This document shows, one piece after another, positions 49,927 through 61,705 of a stretch of 64,000 nucleotides of DNA. The first letter of the stretch is position 1; every line of letters starts with the position of its first letter. Source of the stretch: Paragonimus westermani. Lineage: Eukaryota; Platyhelminthes; Trematoda; Plagiorchiida; Troglotrematidae. The stretch lies in the NCBI GenBank assembly GCA_008508345.1, contig QNGE01000429.1, forward strand, positions 136,642 through 200,641. Reading direction: 5' to 3'. The notes under the pieces are model-generated. The model was not told where the DNA came from. It did not search any database and saw only the letters and a list, made by a program, of their open reading frames with translations. The translations under genes and the position numbers were made by a program.

Positions 49927-52900
49927 AGAATGAATTAAGGGAAGGATTGGAAAAACTTCCAGAGATATTTTGACATCCTCACGCGTGTTGCCTGAACTCA
50001 GCAGCCAACTGCTTGAGGTAGCAAACGAGACTGTTTTTCACAGACAGAGGTATAGCAGGCACGCCTAACGATACGGTTGCCCTTAGGGTACCGTCAGACG
50101 ATCGGGAGAACACACCCGTGCAGTACGCATGTCAACGTCAACCCGCTCGGCCGTAACAACTGCGAGCCGATAATCCCCGACCATCTGGCGGACGGACTCG
50201 ACCTCCACGAAAGCGGATTTATAGAGCGCTTCCAATCCCGGAGGAACTGTGCGGGGACAGGTTTCTACGAGTAAACGATACCAAGATTCAGTATTACATC
50301 AGGAACAACGTCCGCGGGAGAAGTGATATTTCGGCAGCGTGATTTGGATGGCTATCAGTCTTTGCAAAGAAGGTTGGCATTCACTACGAAGGAGTTTTCG
50401 AATGTGAGAAGAAGGAAGATCAATGAGAAGGGAATAGTTCAGGACAGGAAGCGTGGTCACTGATTTTTCGTCAAACACGTGACAGCCGCTGAATAGTCAA
50501 AGCAGCAGTTACATTAAAACACGTGGTGAAACAGATTCCTCATTTCGAACGTGCCCGCACATTACGAGTTGGCCACATGTCACTTGTTGGTGAAAATTAA
50601 CATGATCTCATGCTTGAAATGTATTGTGCGATGTTTTGTGGCCTGCTTTTACCTGTTTGTTCCGTGTATGACAACCACATTCACCATATACGTGAAACGT
50701 CCAACTGGCGCATTGGCCCTCTTTTGTTCAAGTTATCCGGACTCAATTTTTGTTATTGATAATGGAGAGTACCCATGTTTTGGAAGGAGGCTAGGGACAC
50801 AAACTGCAAATCTTCCACACCCTACTGCTCTTCGTTCTCAGAAACCTCATCTGGAAATGTATAAAACCCTGAGCTGGGTTGTGAAATACCTACAGTTGGT
50901 TGTACCACTAGGTGTGGCAGTCGTTGGACACGACTGAATCCCGGTAGTTTGTCTTTCAATGAAAACGTTGTTCAGCGAGGGTTTTGCTTGAACCACTGTC
51001 AGGGGAGGCAAAAATTCCGGCACAACTTGTTAGAGCTTCCACAACCACACGGATCATTGCAAGCCGCAGGCAGTAATGGCAGGGGCTTGTTGTGTCATCG
51101 GCTGCACTCCTGATGCACAGCGGTTCCAGGTCGTTTTCCCTACACGGTTATATAGTAAACGGCGATGCCTGCCTCGGCGGTCGACTTCACCGCACAAGGA
51201 TTCTATTGTTAGGTACGAAGTTCTTCGTGGCACAAAACTAGCGCCCAATAACTGGGCGGTAGCTTATCTACTGAGTCCATCAAACGTAATGAAAATAGGA
51301 AATCTTTTGCTGATAGTTGCAAGCCCGCACATACCTCACTTCGCACAGAAAGACCTTGTGGCAGCGGAGTTCCTAGCCTTTACCGGTTCCCTTACTGGCA
51401 CTCTCTTCTAGTTGCACCTGAACAGACAGTACTACGAATATCACGGCTTCTCTGTGTAGTTTGTCCGAATCTGTCTCGCAACATCTTTACTCATTGCCAG
51501 GTTAACTCATCGAGCTCGACAAACTTCGACTTGTACGAACGCGATTTAATCTAGCTTGTTTCTCGATCTATTCTAACCGTAGGTTGGACAGTTGCACTTC
51601 AATGTTCTCATTGACCCAAAGAACTTGAATCAGCCCCGTGGATTTTTTTGTCAGCAGTGGTACAATTTGTCCTAGGAACGGACAACCGTAGCGGCCCATC
51701 GAAATTGGTTCGAACAGATGAAGCCTTCTTTAGCAGCCCACATGCACGACAGTATAAGCTCGTCCAGAAGTCTCGTGATACTCCCTTTTGCTATACTCAC
51801 ATCTCTAATGATGGCAACATTATACCCGCCTCAACTGGTCCGCGAGCTCTCCCCTGGCAAAAGTGTATGGGTTACTCAAAATTCAGTACATTAGACGAGT
51901 TAGTCCGTGAGCTTGCAGTAGACAACCCCATCCTCGTTAAAGTAGGTCAGCCGGACCCTTGGCAAATCGGCGGAACTCATCAACGGCACCATGGCTTAGT
52001 CCCGACGATTTTATTGGCAAACTTAAGATACCCTAAGGGTACGCTAAGATAAACTAAAGGCTTGACCCGCTTGATTCCGCCAATCCGCTATATATTGCCT
52101 GATGCGAAGGCCCGCAGGTGTCTGTGGTTCACCGAACACCAGTCACCGATGTTGACCCTACTCTAAATCCAGCGGCACGCCGAGATTTTCAAGAATTATG
52201 GGGGCTATCTTTTCTGCAATTTATATCAAAGCCTTCTCTAACTCCAGCTTACTGGCTAACTGCCCATTCTTTTGTGTAGCATTGATAAAGCTAGACAGAG
52301 CACCAACGTTAATCTTAATACAAGCCTACTCTCTGGAAACTACAGGCCTGACAGCATTGTAGAAAATGTCGATGTCAAATGAGCTGTACTTTTTCTCCTG
52401 GAGTATCATTCGAAGTGTCGCGACATTCTTGACGGTCGTGGTCAACTTTTTACGGCGGCGGATCCTAATTTTCATCACGGGCGGGTAGAATGCTGTTATC
52501 ATTGAACCGTATTCGAACGATGCGTGGACAGCCAACGGCCACCGACTTTAAAAACCGATCCTCTCACAGACTTGACAAGCAATCAAAGGCGCATCAAGAT
52601 GAGCGGTAAATTTATGCCGTAAATACACAGTTCGACAGCACAGAAGTAAATAACCATCAAAAAGTGGGTGTAAAAAGTTATCTAACAAGTCCCTCTGAAG
52701 AATCGAACAGAATAATGGAAGTTGGTCTTCCGTGAGGCACACCAGAATACCCCTAACCGGACAGTCATTCTTTGGTGTGAGCGCTTGACCAATTTTTTGT
52801 AGCTCAAAGGGTGGGCCTGCCACAACAGGCTTTTCATCAACTCTCGAACTAACTAACATGTAACCGATCGCATGTATACGTGCCTTGCATTGAACATGCT

Positions 52901-54188
52901 GGTGGTCCCCTCAGGGGAAAACAAACATGAATCACTTCGATGTGTTGTTTGTTTGTCAGATCACGTTCAATGTGTTCTGCCACTTGCAGTCCAAGAGTTT
53001 AGTGAAGTTCCACTCTAGTAGTTTGCCGATATCAGGTGTTGCTCGGCTGTTGTCTTTCACACGGTCAAACACTTCGTCTTAAGCACCGGAATGTGTATGC
53101 GGGCCTTCAGGTGTTATCGATCGTGGACCGTGGTGGCCAGAACACCAGGACGATGAGGCCGGGTGACTTTACTGGAAATACGCGCATACTTCCACAATAC
53201 CCACAGCCAGCTAATCTGGCTATGGTTACAACAGTGATCCGTGTCCGTCTGCCCACTTGACCGGGTTGGGAGGCGTGGTCGTTAGATATACCCTTTGGTT
53301 CGGGCCATGGGTTTTGTTGCCGGGTCTGTAGTTCTGTGACGTGCCGTACATTTATCCCAAATGACCCCAAACAACTACTTTCAGCTATGCAACCGCTATT
53401 GTGATCAGAGTCGCACACGAGAACGCATAAAACTGGTAGCAGGCGTTTGGATTTACTGCCACAGTGTCCGGAGCTAAAAACCTTTTTAACATAGACCTAA
53501 CTAAAATTATTTTAGTCTGTGCTGTTTGAGGTTCCCCTCGCACATCATCTATTCAGTCTGAACCTCAAGGAACAACATCCGGAGTGATGGTGGTAGGGGC
53601 CTTAGTCCTGCAGCGGACCAACGTCCGTTAGTCAGGTTTCATGCCGGAAGGCAAGGAAAACCCTTGTCTTTTGGTGACACAAATAGCAGAATCCGGCTAG
53701 AAAGCTGAATGATGCAAATATGAGGCGAGAAGTAATTCGAAATAAGTGTCGGTAGTATCTCGCTCTGGGGAATTTTCGTGAGTGTTTAATCTACAGACCT
53801 TGCCGTATGAATTGCTTATGAAGTCCAAGATGAAGGCGCTGAACGCTTCTGTTATGGTATCGAAGCTTAATTAATCAACAGAAATTACTCTCCCGGATAG
53901 AGTTGATAACGTTACCAGAATGTTAAACTTCCTGCCGGACAGATCAAAATGCCGCAGTAAAAAGGCTGGTAAAGATAAGATCTCGACAAAAGAAAAGAGA
54001 CTTTTGAGCATGCAGTGCAGAATGAAACAGGCTGATTCCATTAGCAATCATGTGTTTGTCCACATGCGTCAAACGAATCTCGTAGTGAGCGGTTATAAGG
54101 CCTGTCTGCGGTACACAATGGTGGAAGGCTACTCGGGCAGATGCGTGACATGCGTAATCCTTCATACTATGCGGCTGTGCAATAGCTA
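49927..54188. other. Block of unrecognised open frames
   Basis: This 4-kb stretch looks G+C-richer than most of the window and carries several frames of 90-135 codons: 50551-50937 (+), 51076-51411 (+), 51648-52052 (+), 52548-52859 (-) and 53920-54189 (+). None has a motif I can name, none shows a confident splice pair, and frame orientation alternates. The most protein-like is 51648-52052, described separately. Decayed mobile-element coding sequence is the likeliest explanation because the block lies between a gypsy remnant and a non-LTR remnant. Confidence 0.35.
51648..52052 (+). CDS. Unrecognised open frame, 134 codons
   Basis: Composition is protein-like rather than low-complexity. A charged, amphipathic-looking helix (STLDELVRELAVDNPILVKV) lies near residues 94-113, preceded by a Ser/Arg/Lys-rich first half. 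The listed start uses a non-ATG codon, so the true N-terminus is undefined and the frame may be an exon or a decayed ORF piece. No catalytic motif, signal peptide or membrane segment is visible. Neighbours are other orphan frames. Function unknown; chance is not excluded. Confidence 0.22.
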   Translation: MSAVVQFVLGTDNRSGPSKLVRTDEAFFSSPHARQYKLVQKSRDTPFCYTHISNDGNIIPASTGPRALPWQKCMGYSKFSTLDELVRELAVDNPILVKVGQPDPWQIGGTHQRHHGLVPTILLANLRYPKGTLR

Positions 54189-54401
54189 GTGGAAATTCTA
54201 AAACCTGTCGAGATAGAGATACTTGAATACTGTCTGGAAAATACTTTTGATTTCATTGACACACCTGTAAACCTTGACGTAGCGGACAAGAAAACTTTGT
54301 CTCCCGATGTATCTTTATTTGGTAACATACCATTCACAGAAACCACCAACTTTACTTGTGAATATCTCGAGAACTTTGGACTGCCCGCAGATCTTAAATA
54401 A
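54189..54401 (+). pseudogene. Unrecognised open frame upstream of the 54.5-kb frame
   Basis: Seventy codons with acidic, protein-like composition (EILEYCLENTFDFIDTPV ... SLFGNIPFTE ... LPADLK). It lies 95 bp before the longer frame at 54496 in a different register. They may be two pieces of one decayed ORF separated by a frameshift, or unrelated. No family recognised. Confidence 0.22.
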
Positions 54402-54495
54402 TCATTATTGTTCTACACCAGTAGTACTCGAATTCCTCAACATCTGACCGAGACATTTGCACTCTATCAAGGACGAATGAGAACGCAATCCACTT

Positions 54496-55143
54496 ATGGA
54501 ATTCCGACATTCTGCAAGAATGACGAAGTCGGCCATTGTGGAAGGTTCTACTGGTCCTAAAAATCATGGCGTTATCGAGGCTGATCCTGTCACCCGTGAC
54601 CAGTGTTTTTATACCGGACGATCAAGCACTTCTTTACCAATCGAGGCTGCTGCAGTGTCCCATGAACCATTCCCCATGTTGGATGAGAATCATTTGAATA
54701 CCCATAACTACGGTGATATACTTTTTTCTATTAATCCTAATTCTCTAAAGTTTACGAACGATCTTTTCATGCCAAATGTTTTAAGTAATTCTAAAACCTT
54801 TCTTAATGCTAGAGTCCCACCTGAACCGAGTGCTGCTGAGCATGATTGTTGTTTGTTTGGGGCCCCTAGAACTAAGCAGGGTTCCGGCCCAGGGATAGCG
54901 ATAGGGACGGTGGTAGCCCCACCGGAGAAGATGGAGAGTGTATCCAAATCCAGTGCTGTTTTGCCCGTTTTGCCTAATCGTGCTCTGATGTATGTTTCAA
55001 ATGAAGTTTCTGATGACCTGTTAGAGGAAGAGCTGATCTTGAAGGCACAGGAGCTAGAAGTAAGACGCAGACTGCCCTACACTTTGCTCTCTTCCCCAAA
55101 TGAGATACATCACTCATCCTTGTTCTCACACCGCCTACTTTGA
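54496..55143 (+). pseudogene. Unrecognised 215-codon open frame containing the dispersed coding repeat
   Basis: One of the longest uninterrupted frames in the window. From an ATG at 54496 it reads a hydrophilic N-terminal half, a NYGDILFSINPNSLKFTNDL segment near residues 71-90, the repeat segment CCLFGAPRTKQGSGP (near 117-131, shared with 49741-49926 minus), and a Leu/Glu-rich helix (DDLLEEELILKAQELEVRRR) near 174-193 that could form a short coiled coil. No enzymatic motif, zinc knuckle or membrane segment is present. Homology to the minus-strand copy 5 kb away and the surrounding retroelements suggest a mobile-element ORF of unknown type, possibly ORF1-like. An exon of a host gene is the alternative. 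No clear splice sites flank it. Confidence 0.35.
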
Positions 55144-57077
55144 CCGTTTCTCTTACCCCTGTCCTGTACACTTCCAAATACCGAAATTGGACATTTTTCC
55201 TCCATATTTTTCCTTCAATAACTCATGATTCCCGTCATTTCTCAGTGCATGAACAGTCGTTTTGCTCTGACCAAACAAATGACCATTTGTTTGAGTGAGC
55301 TCAACCCGTTTTATCGTCCACCATTGTTAATCGGTGCCTGGTTGTCAATTTGTTGTGCGGGCACTTTCTTTCTTTGATTTCTGAGGATTTTCACATTCGA
55401 GGTCAGACAATTTTCTTGTGCAATGATTCAATTAGTACCGTATTAAATCCAGCTATTACGAGCGCCTTCTCACCAACCGTTTCGAGGATAGATTATCTCT
55501 GTCGTTGAATATTGAGAGGCATTTACTGGACCAGCAGATGACGCGTAACTCGGTGTGAACTTGAATCGTCAGCGATCGATTCGATAGCAGTCACTTCCAC
55601 TCCAACGGAGAGCTTTATCGTCAGGTTCATCGTAGTGATATATGCTCTGCACTGAGCCCAGCTTTTGCCGTCATTTCCATGAGCATGCTCGGAAACAACC
55701 GGTTTGATGATGTCATTGAAGAACCAGTCTATTACCAAAGATATATTGAGACGTCATCTGCGTAGTATACTGTTTATAAGACACTCGAAAACTGCCAGAT
55801 ATTTTTATCAAGGGCCACAAAAACATTTCGCTTACTTTGGACGAACATTCTTCATCGATGGGACACTGACCCGCAGTCTAGACGCTTCGCTGAAGAGGAG
55901 CGTATCTAGGAGCAGAACGTAAACTGGCCAATACATGTACTTCCATAGCGTCGTAATGAATAATCTGAAACGAGGTGTGACAAGTTGTCTGACGAACAGA
56001 GCAAGGAGGATCCGTAGAGATCACACGATATAGAAGGAGCCAAAGAATTTACGGGAGATTATCAGCAATAACTTTTGTCCAGAGATGTCCATCAACAGCA
56101 ACGTGCATGAGAGACAGCCGCTACCATTGGAGTATATAACCGACAAGAAGAACGTCTAATTACTGTTTGAAATCTCGCAGTGAGGCAACAGCGAAGTTGT
56201 TATCTCGTCAACTCACTGGTGTTATCAATGTGACTTACTGTGCACCTTGGCTCTGTTTTCACACTTCACTCAAAACGGGCGGTCCCACTGACCTCGAGAG
56301 AAAACGTATTTAATAATTTTATTTCTCTCCTGATCTACTCATTCAACTGTTCCTGTGGTTCAGCATGAACAGATCGCACTACCTGGCGTTTACCTAGAAG
56401 AAACCGTCGAAACTGCCCCGTCTAATTTTACCGTGTGACAGTGATACGTATCAGTTCGTCCACTCTGGCCCATTTGATCGATTGTAGTCAACACTGCTGG
56501 AAGCATCCGAGTCGGATTAGCCTGTCACAGTGACCAAAGCCAAGGGACACCTGCGCTTAACCGTCGCCGCAAATGACTTGCGATATTATACGTGCAGTTC
56601 CACTCACACACTACATATGTAGTGTAAACCCGAAGAAGCAAGACCAGTAGTTATGCGAGTGAGACCTTTGTGTCTAGCCGGCCAATCCCGGTTAGCCGGC
56701 TGATTGAATAACACGTAAAGAAACCCTTGCATCTCGGAGGGTAAACAGACAGAGACTGGAACGGCAAGGTCCAAACGGAGAAGAAGGATATGTAAGACGT
56801 AATACAAGAAGCAGTTTAGAATGGGAGTTTGTGCTAGTGCTTTATAGAAAAGGCAAGGAGGGGAAAGAAAATTCAGATAGGAACACAAAAAATTAAACCA
56901 TATATATCATATAATACACCAGCAAAGCTAGAGAAAAGAATAGATAAAGAGCCGCAGACACTCAAGTTTCTGAAAAAAGGAGCGGATTAGTTACCGTACA
57001 ACCATGTTCCCGGACTGAATAATCATTCTCATAATTGAAGCGGACACAGTGACGTCACCTACCTAACCCTAAAGTAC
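55144..57077. other. Unassigned stretch with one G+C-rich hairpin
   Basis: No recognised gene. AGCCGGC (56676-56682) and GCCGGCT (56695-56701) form a 7-bp hairpin with a 12-nt loop. The stretch may include the 3' part of the non-LTR copy that starts at 57078 on the minus strand, but no RT motif could be read there. Confidence 0.35.
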
Positions 57078-59201
57078 TCATCGTCTTTTGACCGATAGTG
57101 TGACAGGGGTGCTTTGGTAACCCACTAAATTCAAACAGCCAGTGCGTTCGCGGCCGCACACATCGCAACGCCATAAAGTCACGTCACCACGACCACTCAG
57201 GCATCCAAAATTATCAACCGCCGTATACAACGCCACGCGTCTGATGGAGTCAACTGAAGTGGTGGAGTCCACAAACAGAACATACGCAGGCTGATTCCGT
57301 TTCCGGCAATTGTGCTGAAACTGTCCAGCAGCAAACACCACGTTGATCGCACTCCGACTCACTCGGAGTACATACTGCCCCCCGGGAATATTTGCCTTCA
57401 AGATCTTTGTATTCAGCCGGTTCAAGAAGAATCTGACATGCACTCTGCCTATGCATATCAGAAAACTGATGTCCCAGTGGGTGTCAGCGCATTGTTCACT
57501 ACCCTCACCTTTGAACAAGGGTACGATAAGGGAATCCTTGAAGTCTTCAGACATCACCTCGTGCCCCCAGATGGAGTGAACCAGCAGGAGTGAAGCGCGA
57601 TCTATAGCCGGTCCGTCATCCTTCATCATCTCGCCACCCAGCCCATCCTCGCCTGCAGCCTTCCCGTTGAGTAGTTGACCAATCGACCTCTGCAACTCCA
57701 GCAAATATGGGGCTAGGGCAAGTGAAGACTTGATTTACTGTTGCGGCAGACTGTTCTCAGTCACTCAATCAATTGTACCTGAGTGGTTTAGCAGGCTGCC
57801 GAGGTGTTTGTGCCCTACTTTCATGACGTCCTCAGGCTTAGTGGAAGAATGGCTGGTGCCCACATCTACTAGTGCCTCAATAGACTGGATAGATGGACCG
57901 AAGATTGCCTTGAGCAAATCATAGAACTCTGTTGTCGACTATCTGCGAAGCCCTGCATCCGCTAACCCTGCTTCTTCCACCAGTCGTCCATGATTCTGCG
58001 AACACGTTCGACCGGTTAACAGCAGATACTACGGAACGTGAACCTTCTTGCCTCATTGCCTGGGTCCATTGTGGAAATGGCGAACGTGGCACTCTTCTCT
58101 CGTACCAAACTGGGCATGGCCACGTTGTCACCGTCGAACGAGTCTGGAAGTTTCTTACGCTCAATACGGATCGCCCCGGTTGGTACTGCCAAAATTTGTT
58201 CCTTGAATTGTTGCTACATACCATAGGAGGTAATGGATAGGTATGGCGGTGCAGACAAGTGGCAACTGTATATTAGAAACCAATCTTCATCTCGCAGTTT
58301 CCCATTAGTTTAATACGCGAATTTAGCTGTTGTAAGGAAGATTCACAGTAAAAAGACTCGCGTACATGAATAAACAGTCTGGTTTTGATCAGTCTGTGAT
58401 CGGTGCTATATCAAACGCCGCGCACAACCCACTTGATGCGCACTACACGAATATCGCGCCGCCGCACGGTCTGGTGGTCAAGTGGATGGTGGTGATCACT
58501 TCGTGGGTGAGTTCAGGTCGCGTTACCGTTCGCATCCAGTTGGAATCCGGCTTTGTGTTAGCCAACTCGTGAGTGGCACAGAATCGTAGCAGGCAATCAT
58601 CGTTCTCGCGAACTGAACCAATGCCGTAGGGTCTGAGGACTTTCAGGCAGGCAACCGAGTCAAGCCCAAATCGAGCGTTCAAGTCACCCGGAACAAACAG
58701 TCGATCATTCACTGGAGCAGACCGGATTGTGTCGAACAGCCGATCACAGAAGTGGTCCCTTTTATCGTCACTGTGACACATCCCTGGACTATAAACTCTG
58801 ACAGATGTAGCATACTGACCTCGTTCGAGTCGCAGGCGCATGGACAGTATTCGAGTGCTGATGCCGTGCGGTTCGTCTTTCATCAAAGCACTGGCACGAT
58901 CAGCGACTGCGAACCAGACACTATGCCCCCGATCACGGCCTGCCGGGTAACCTATCAAGTAGAAAGTGTACCCGGCACCCGCTTTCCGCGAATTACCTTG
59001 GTCTGCAAGCCCTGTCTCACTCAAGGCTGTACTTCGAAGCTGTAGTGGTTCAGCTCCATGGCGGCCAGTGTAGTGCAGCATTTTGGCTGCCATGTGGCGC
59101 TGCATCGATCCAGCAACGTGCGCACATGTCCAATGAAGAATGTCTTGTATCCTCTGCCTGTCACAGATGGGTCTTTGTGATAATAAAACCTGATTGAGCA
59201 T
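57078..59201 (-). pseudogene. Non-LTR retrotransposon remnant: AP-like endonuclease and partial RT
   Basis: On the minus strand 59201-58443 reads as an apurinic-type endonuclease: SETGLADQGNSRKAGAGYTF, then PHGISTRILSMRLRL, then VPGDLNARFG (the GDxNAR catalytic block) and a degraded C-terminal His/Asp region (PELTHEVITTI, where relatives have an HLIDYV-type sequence). After about 740 bp of frame-broken linker, 57704-57078 gives the RT start: QLLNGKAAGEDGLGGEMMK, SEDFKDSLIVPLFKGEG, FFLNRLNTKIL and motif A altered to LFVDSTTSVDSI (the second Asp is kept, flanking residues are changed). The RT fingers are present, but the YADD motif and C-terminal part are lost beyond about 57080. Inactive. RTE-like by style. 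Confidence 0.82.
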
Positions 59202-61308
59202 TATCTGCTCGATGATATATGTTAGAGCGGCAGTATGAGGATGTTTCTGGTGGTAACATATTTCTGCCTATGTGCCCTGTCTTGTGCAACAGATGAGACG
59301 ACACGATTAATTCTGCGCGACGGCCGAATTAGCGTGGTATTCGGTTTACTTTGTGACATCGTGGTATACGTGGGCTAAGGATGTCCGAACCTAAACAGGA
59401 GGACGAACAAGGCACTCAACCGAACCCTTCGGCTCAAAAGCCTGTATTGCAAGCCAGCAGGTGACGCATACACACAGACGCAACAGCATCAGCCACCCAG
59501 AACAGGTTCGGCAATCACACCTCGAGAGAACCAACACACACAGAGGGACAAGAGTATTGCACGGACAAATCTTTCACATATACACACAAAAGCAGCCCAT
59601 GCTGGAACGGACATTATGCCGAACCACACCGTAACACAATAAACGCACCGAATGCAACCACCTTTTGTTGGGCTTCTCCTTTTTTGCCAATAACACGGGC
59701 TTGAACCCACAAGGATAGAGGTCGCAACTGGCTCAGCCCACTGGATCAGAACAGCACACACGCCCGACCACGACGCCAAGGTAACAGAAAAGGACAGTAC
59801 TAGTCAACACGCAGACATGAAGACAGCATCTCATACCGTCTGTCGAGTCCAGGCCATCCTGTCGCAAAAGGTCAAATACCACATCATGTCCATAGCCGAG
59901 GCTGTTGCAATCCGACTACGTCACTCGGATTTTTGTGTGCATAAACAGTTCATTCAAACTCTGTGGATTTTTGCCCAGTTACGGCCGCCAAACCCGTGAA
60001 ACCATTCACCTCGTCCCACTGTCCCAGGCCAAATGATAATATCCATTTAAGACCGACTTGGTTTGTTTTCCTAACCACAATGAAGTATTGTTATTCACGT
60101 GTCTAGCCACAGTCTCTTCATTACTTTTGGTCAGTAAAATCGTAACATCGTAATTTTATATGCTTGTACCAAAAACAAAGAAGAAATTTTCGAAAAAGCC
60201 TATAAGATGATTATCTCAACATGTCAGTTAAGTTACTGTTGAAAGTGTGCCTTGACGTGTGACACATACTTGAAAGGAAATGTGATCTTACTTGAAAGTT
60301 ACACTGAACAGGCTGCCAAAATGTTCGATGTTTGCACCACTCTGGTATTAAAACAGGAGGCAACCTTCAATCCCATTGAAACGTAAACAACAGAGAGTCC
60401 ATTCCAAAATGGCTTTGGAGCAAAATCATCAGGATCTTCTGGAGCGCTGTTTGATGAATGATTGCGTCCACTCTGGGTTTCGTCTGTCAGTGACGCTTTA
60501 ACCTGGCTTAAGGTAGTTTCACAGTGCATCAGTACTGTCTCCTAATGTTCCCACCATCACCAGCATCACCATAGCTTTTCACAAGCTGATAGCATTATCT
60601 TTGATTTCAGTAGTGATTTACTGTGGCGTTTTATCGACTTCACACGGAACTGATGTCTACCCAAAAGGATCTCGAAAACCAGTGTTGTCGTTAGTTACCC
60701 TGACTCTCACATACTTGTTATTTTATTCGTTTGCAAATTTGGGTACAGAAGGAAGACTACCAAAATCTAAGGCCGATGAGGATTAAAAGTACATAAGACC
60801 ACGACGAGAAAACCTGCGACGGGTAGTCACACAAGCGCAGCACTTTTACTTCACATGCAGCAAGCTAATATCTTGATATTAAGTTTGCCTTCCCGATCCT
60901 CACATCAACTTACCATTCGTGTAATACGTTGTTCAGCATGGTTGCTAATAGCCAGCACAGAGACGTCATATCTTCTTCTCATTGCAAATTTGCATACTGT
61001 AGTATACTCTTCAGAGCAGTGTTATTCTGCAAGTTCTCCTTGCGTTCAAAGTTTTCTCGTTGAAAAACATTTGCCACCATAGTCACAAACCTGCACAGTA
61101 CTCTTTACGTGGGGGATTAGAAACTTTGGACAATGTTCATTTGACTGCTTTCGCTGCAATAATTCGACCGACTTGATGGTTTATATGGGCCTCTAAGAAA
61201 GAACGCTGAATACAGATGCGTTGTCCTTGAAATGCCGACCTCATCTCATAATGGCGCCTCATTCGAAATTAATAACACGTTATCGTTGGATTTTAATTTA
61301 TTTTGCAG
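59202..61308. other. Region upstream of the kinase exons
   Basis: 59202-60000 continues G+C-rich repeat-like sequence without a named element. A minus-strand frame at 60299-60529 (NSAPEDPDDFAPKPFWNG) reads like coding sequence but lacks a confident exon boundary. Any 5' exon or promoter of the kinase gene was not identified. The segment ends in a consensus acceptor, TTTTAATTTATTTTGCAG (to 61308). Confidence 0.35.
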
Positions 61309-61427
61309 ACGATGATTGAAATGAAAGAAGTGAGGGCGGCTATTTCACACTCATTTTGTTCTCAGAAACCATTTGTTAATCAGAATTCACTAGATGAAGT
61401 GTATGAAATCAGGGAAAAGATCGGAGA
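61309..61427 (+). CDS. DAPK-family protein kinase, first visible coding exon
   Basis: The exon follows TTATTTTGCAG and contains an ATG at 61312 that may be the start codon; the frame is also open back to the acceptor, so an upstream coding exon is possible. It encodes about 38 residues ending LDEVYEIREKIG plus two bases (GA) of a split Asp codon, then the donor GTATGT. This is the start of the kinase N-lobe: the final IG-D and the next exon's GHFADV together form the ATP-binding glycine-rich loop GDGHFADV. The first 27 residues are a short N-terminal extension without a recognised signal. The downstream exon is only 38 nt away. Confidence 0.8.
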
Positions 61428-61465
61428 GTATGTTGATCGGACTTAACAGTGTACAATTATTTCAG
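61428..61465 (+). other. 38-nt intron
   Basis: GTATGT at the 5' end, ATTATTTCAG at the 3' end, and removal restores a continuous kinase frame (GA + C = Asp). The length is near the lower limit for spliceosomal introns. Introns of 30-40 nt are well known in 5' parts of trematode genes. Confidence 0.85.
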
Positions 61466-61705
61466 CGGACATTTCGCAGATGTCAATCTATGTATCTGCC
61501 GACAGTCGAATAAGAAATTTGCTGCTAAATTCATTATGAAGCAGAGGTTTTCAGCCTTCAACACCTACGGTGAACACAATAAAGGAACCAGTCTTGCTAA
61601 TATTGACAGAGAAGCATTTATATTGGCAAACCTCCGACATGAGAATATTGTCAAACTCCACGAGGTTTTTCATCGCAGTGATTCCGTCGTACTGATTCTT
61701 GATCT
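61466..61705 (+). CDS. DAPK-family protein kinase, N-lobe exon
   Basis: Counting from the ATG at 61312, the exon supplies the rest of the glycine loop (GHFADV, residues 40-45), the catalytic lysine K60 in FAAKFIMK, a 20-residue insert (SAFNTYGEHNKGTSLANI region), the helix-C glutamate E88 in IDREAFIL, and beta strands LRHENIVKLHEVF and SVVLILD ending at a GTAAGT donor (61706). The GxGxFAxV loop with Ala, AAKFI and LHEV together point to death-associated protein kinases or DRAKs, Ca2+/calmodulin-regulated Ser/Thr kinases linked to cell death and cytoskeletal control in animals. The position of the insert corresponds to the DAPK basic loop but is much less basic here. The C-lobe, HRD and DFG motifs are on exons not found in this window. 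Other CaMK-group kinases are the alternative. Confidence 0.82.

Noticed and set aside
57312..58240. Several plus-strand frames of about 70-100 codons
   Set aside because: Antisense to the decayed non-LTR element; the minus strand explains this sequence.
58752..59045. 97-codon plus-strand frame
   Set aside because: Shadow of the minus-strand endonuclease domain.
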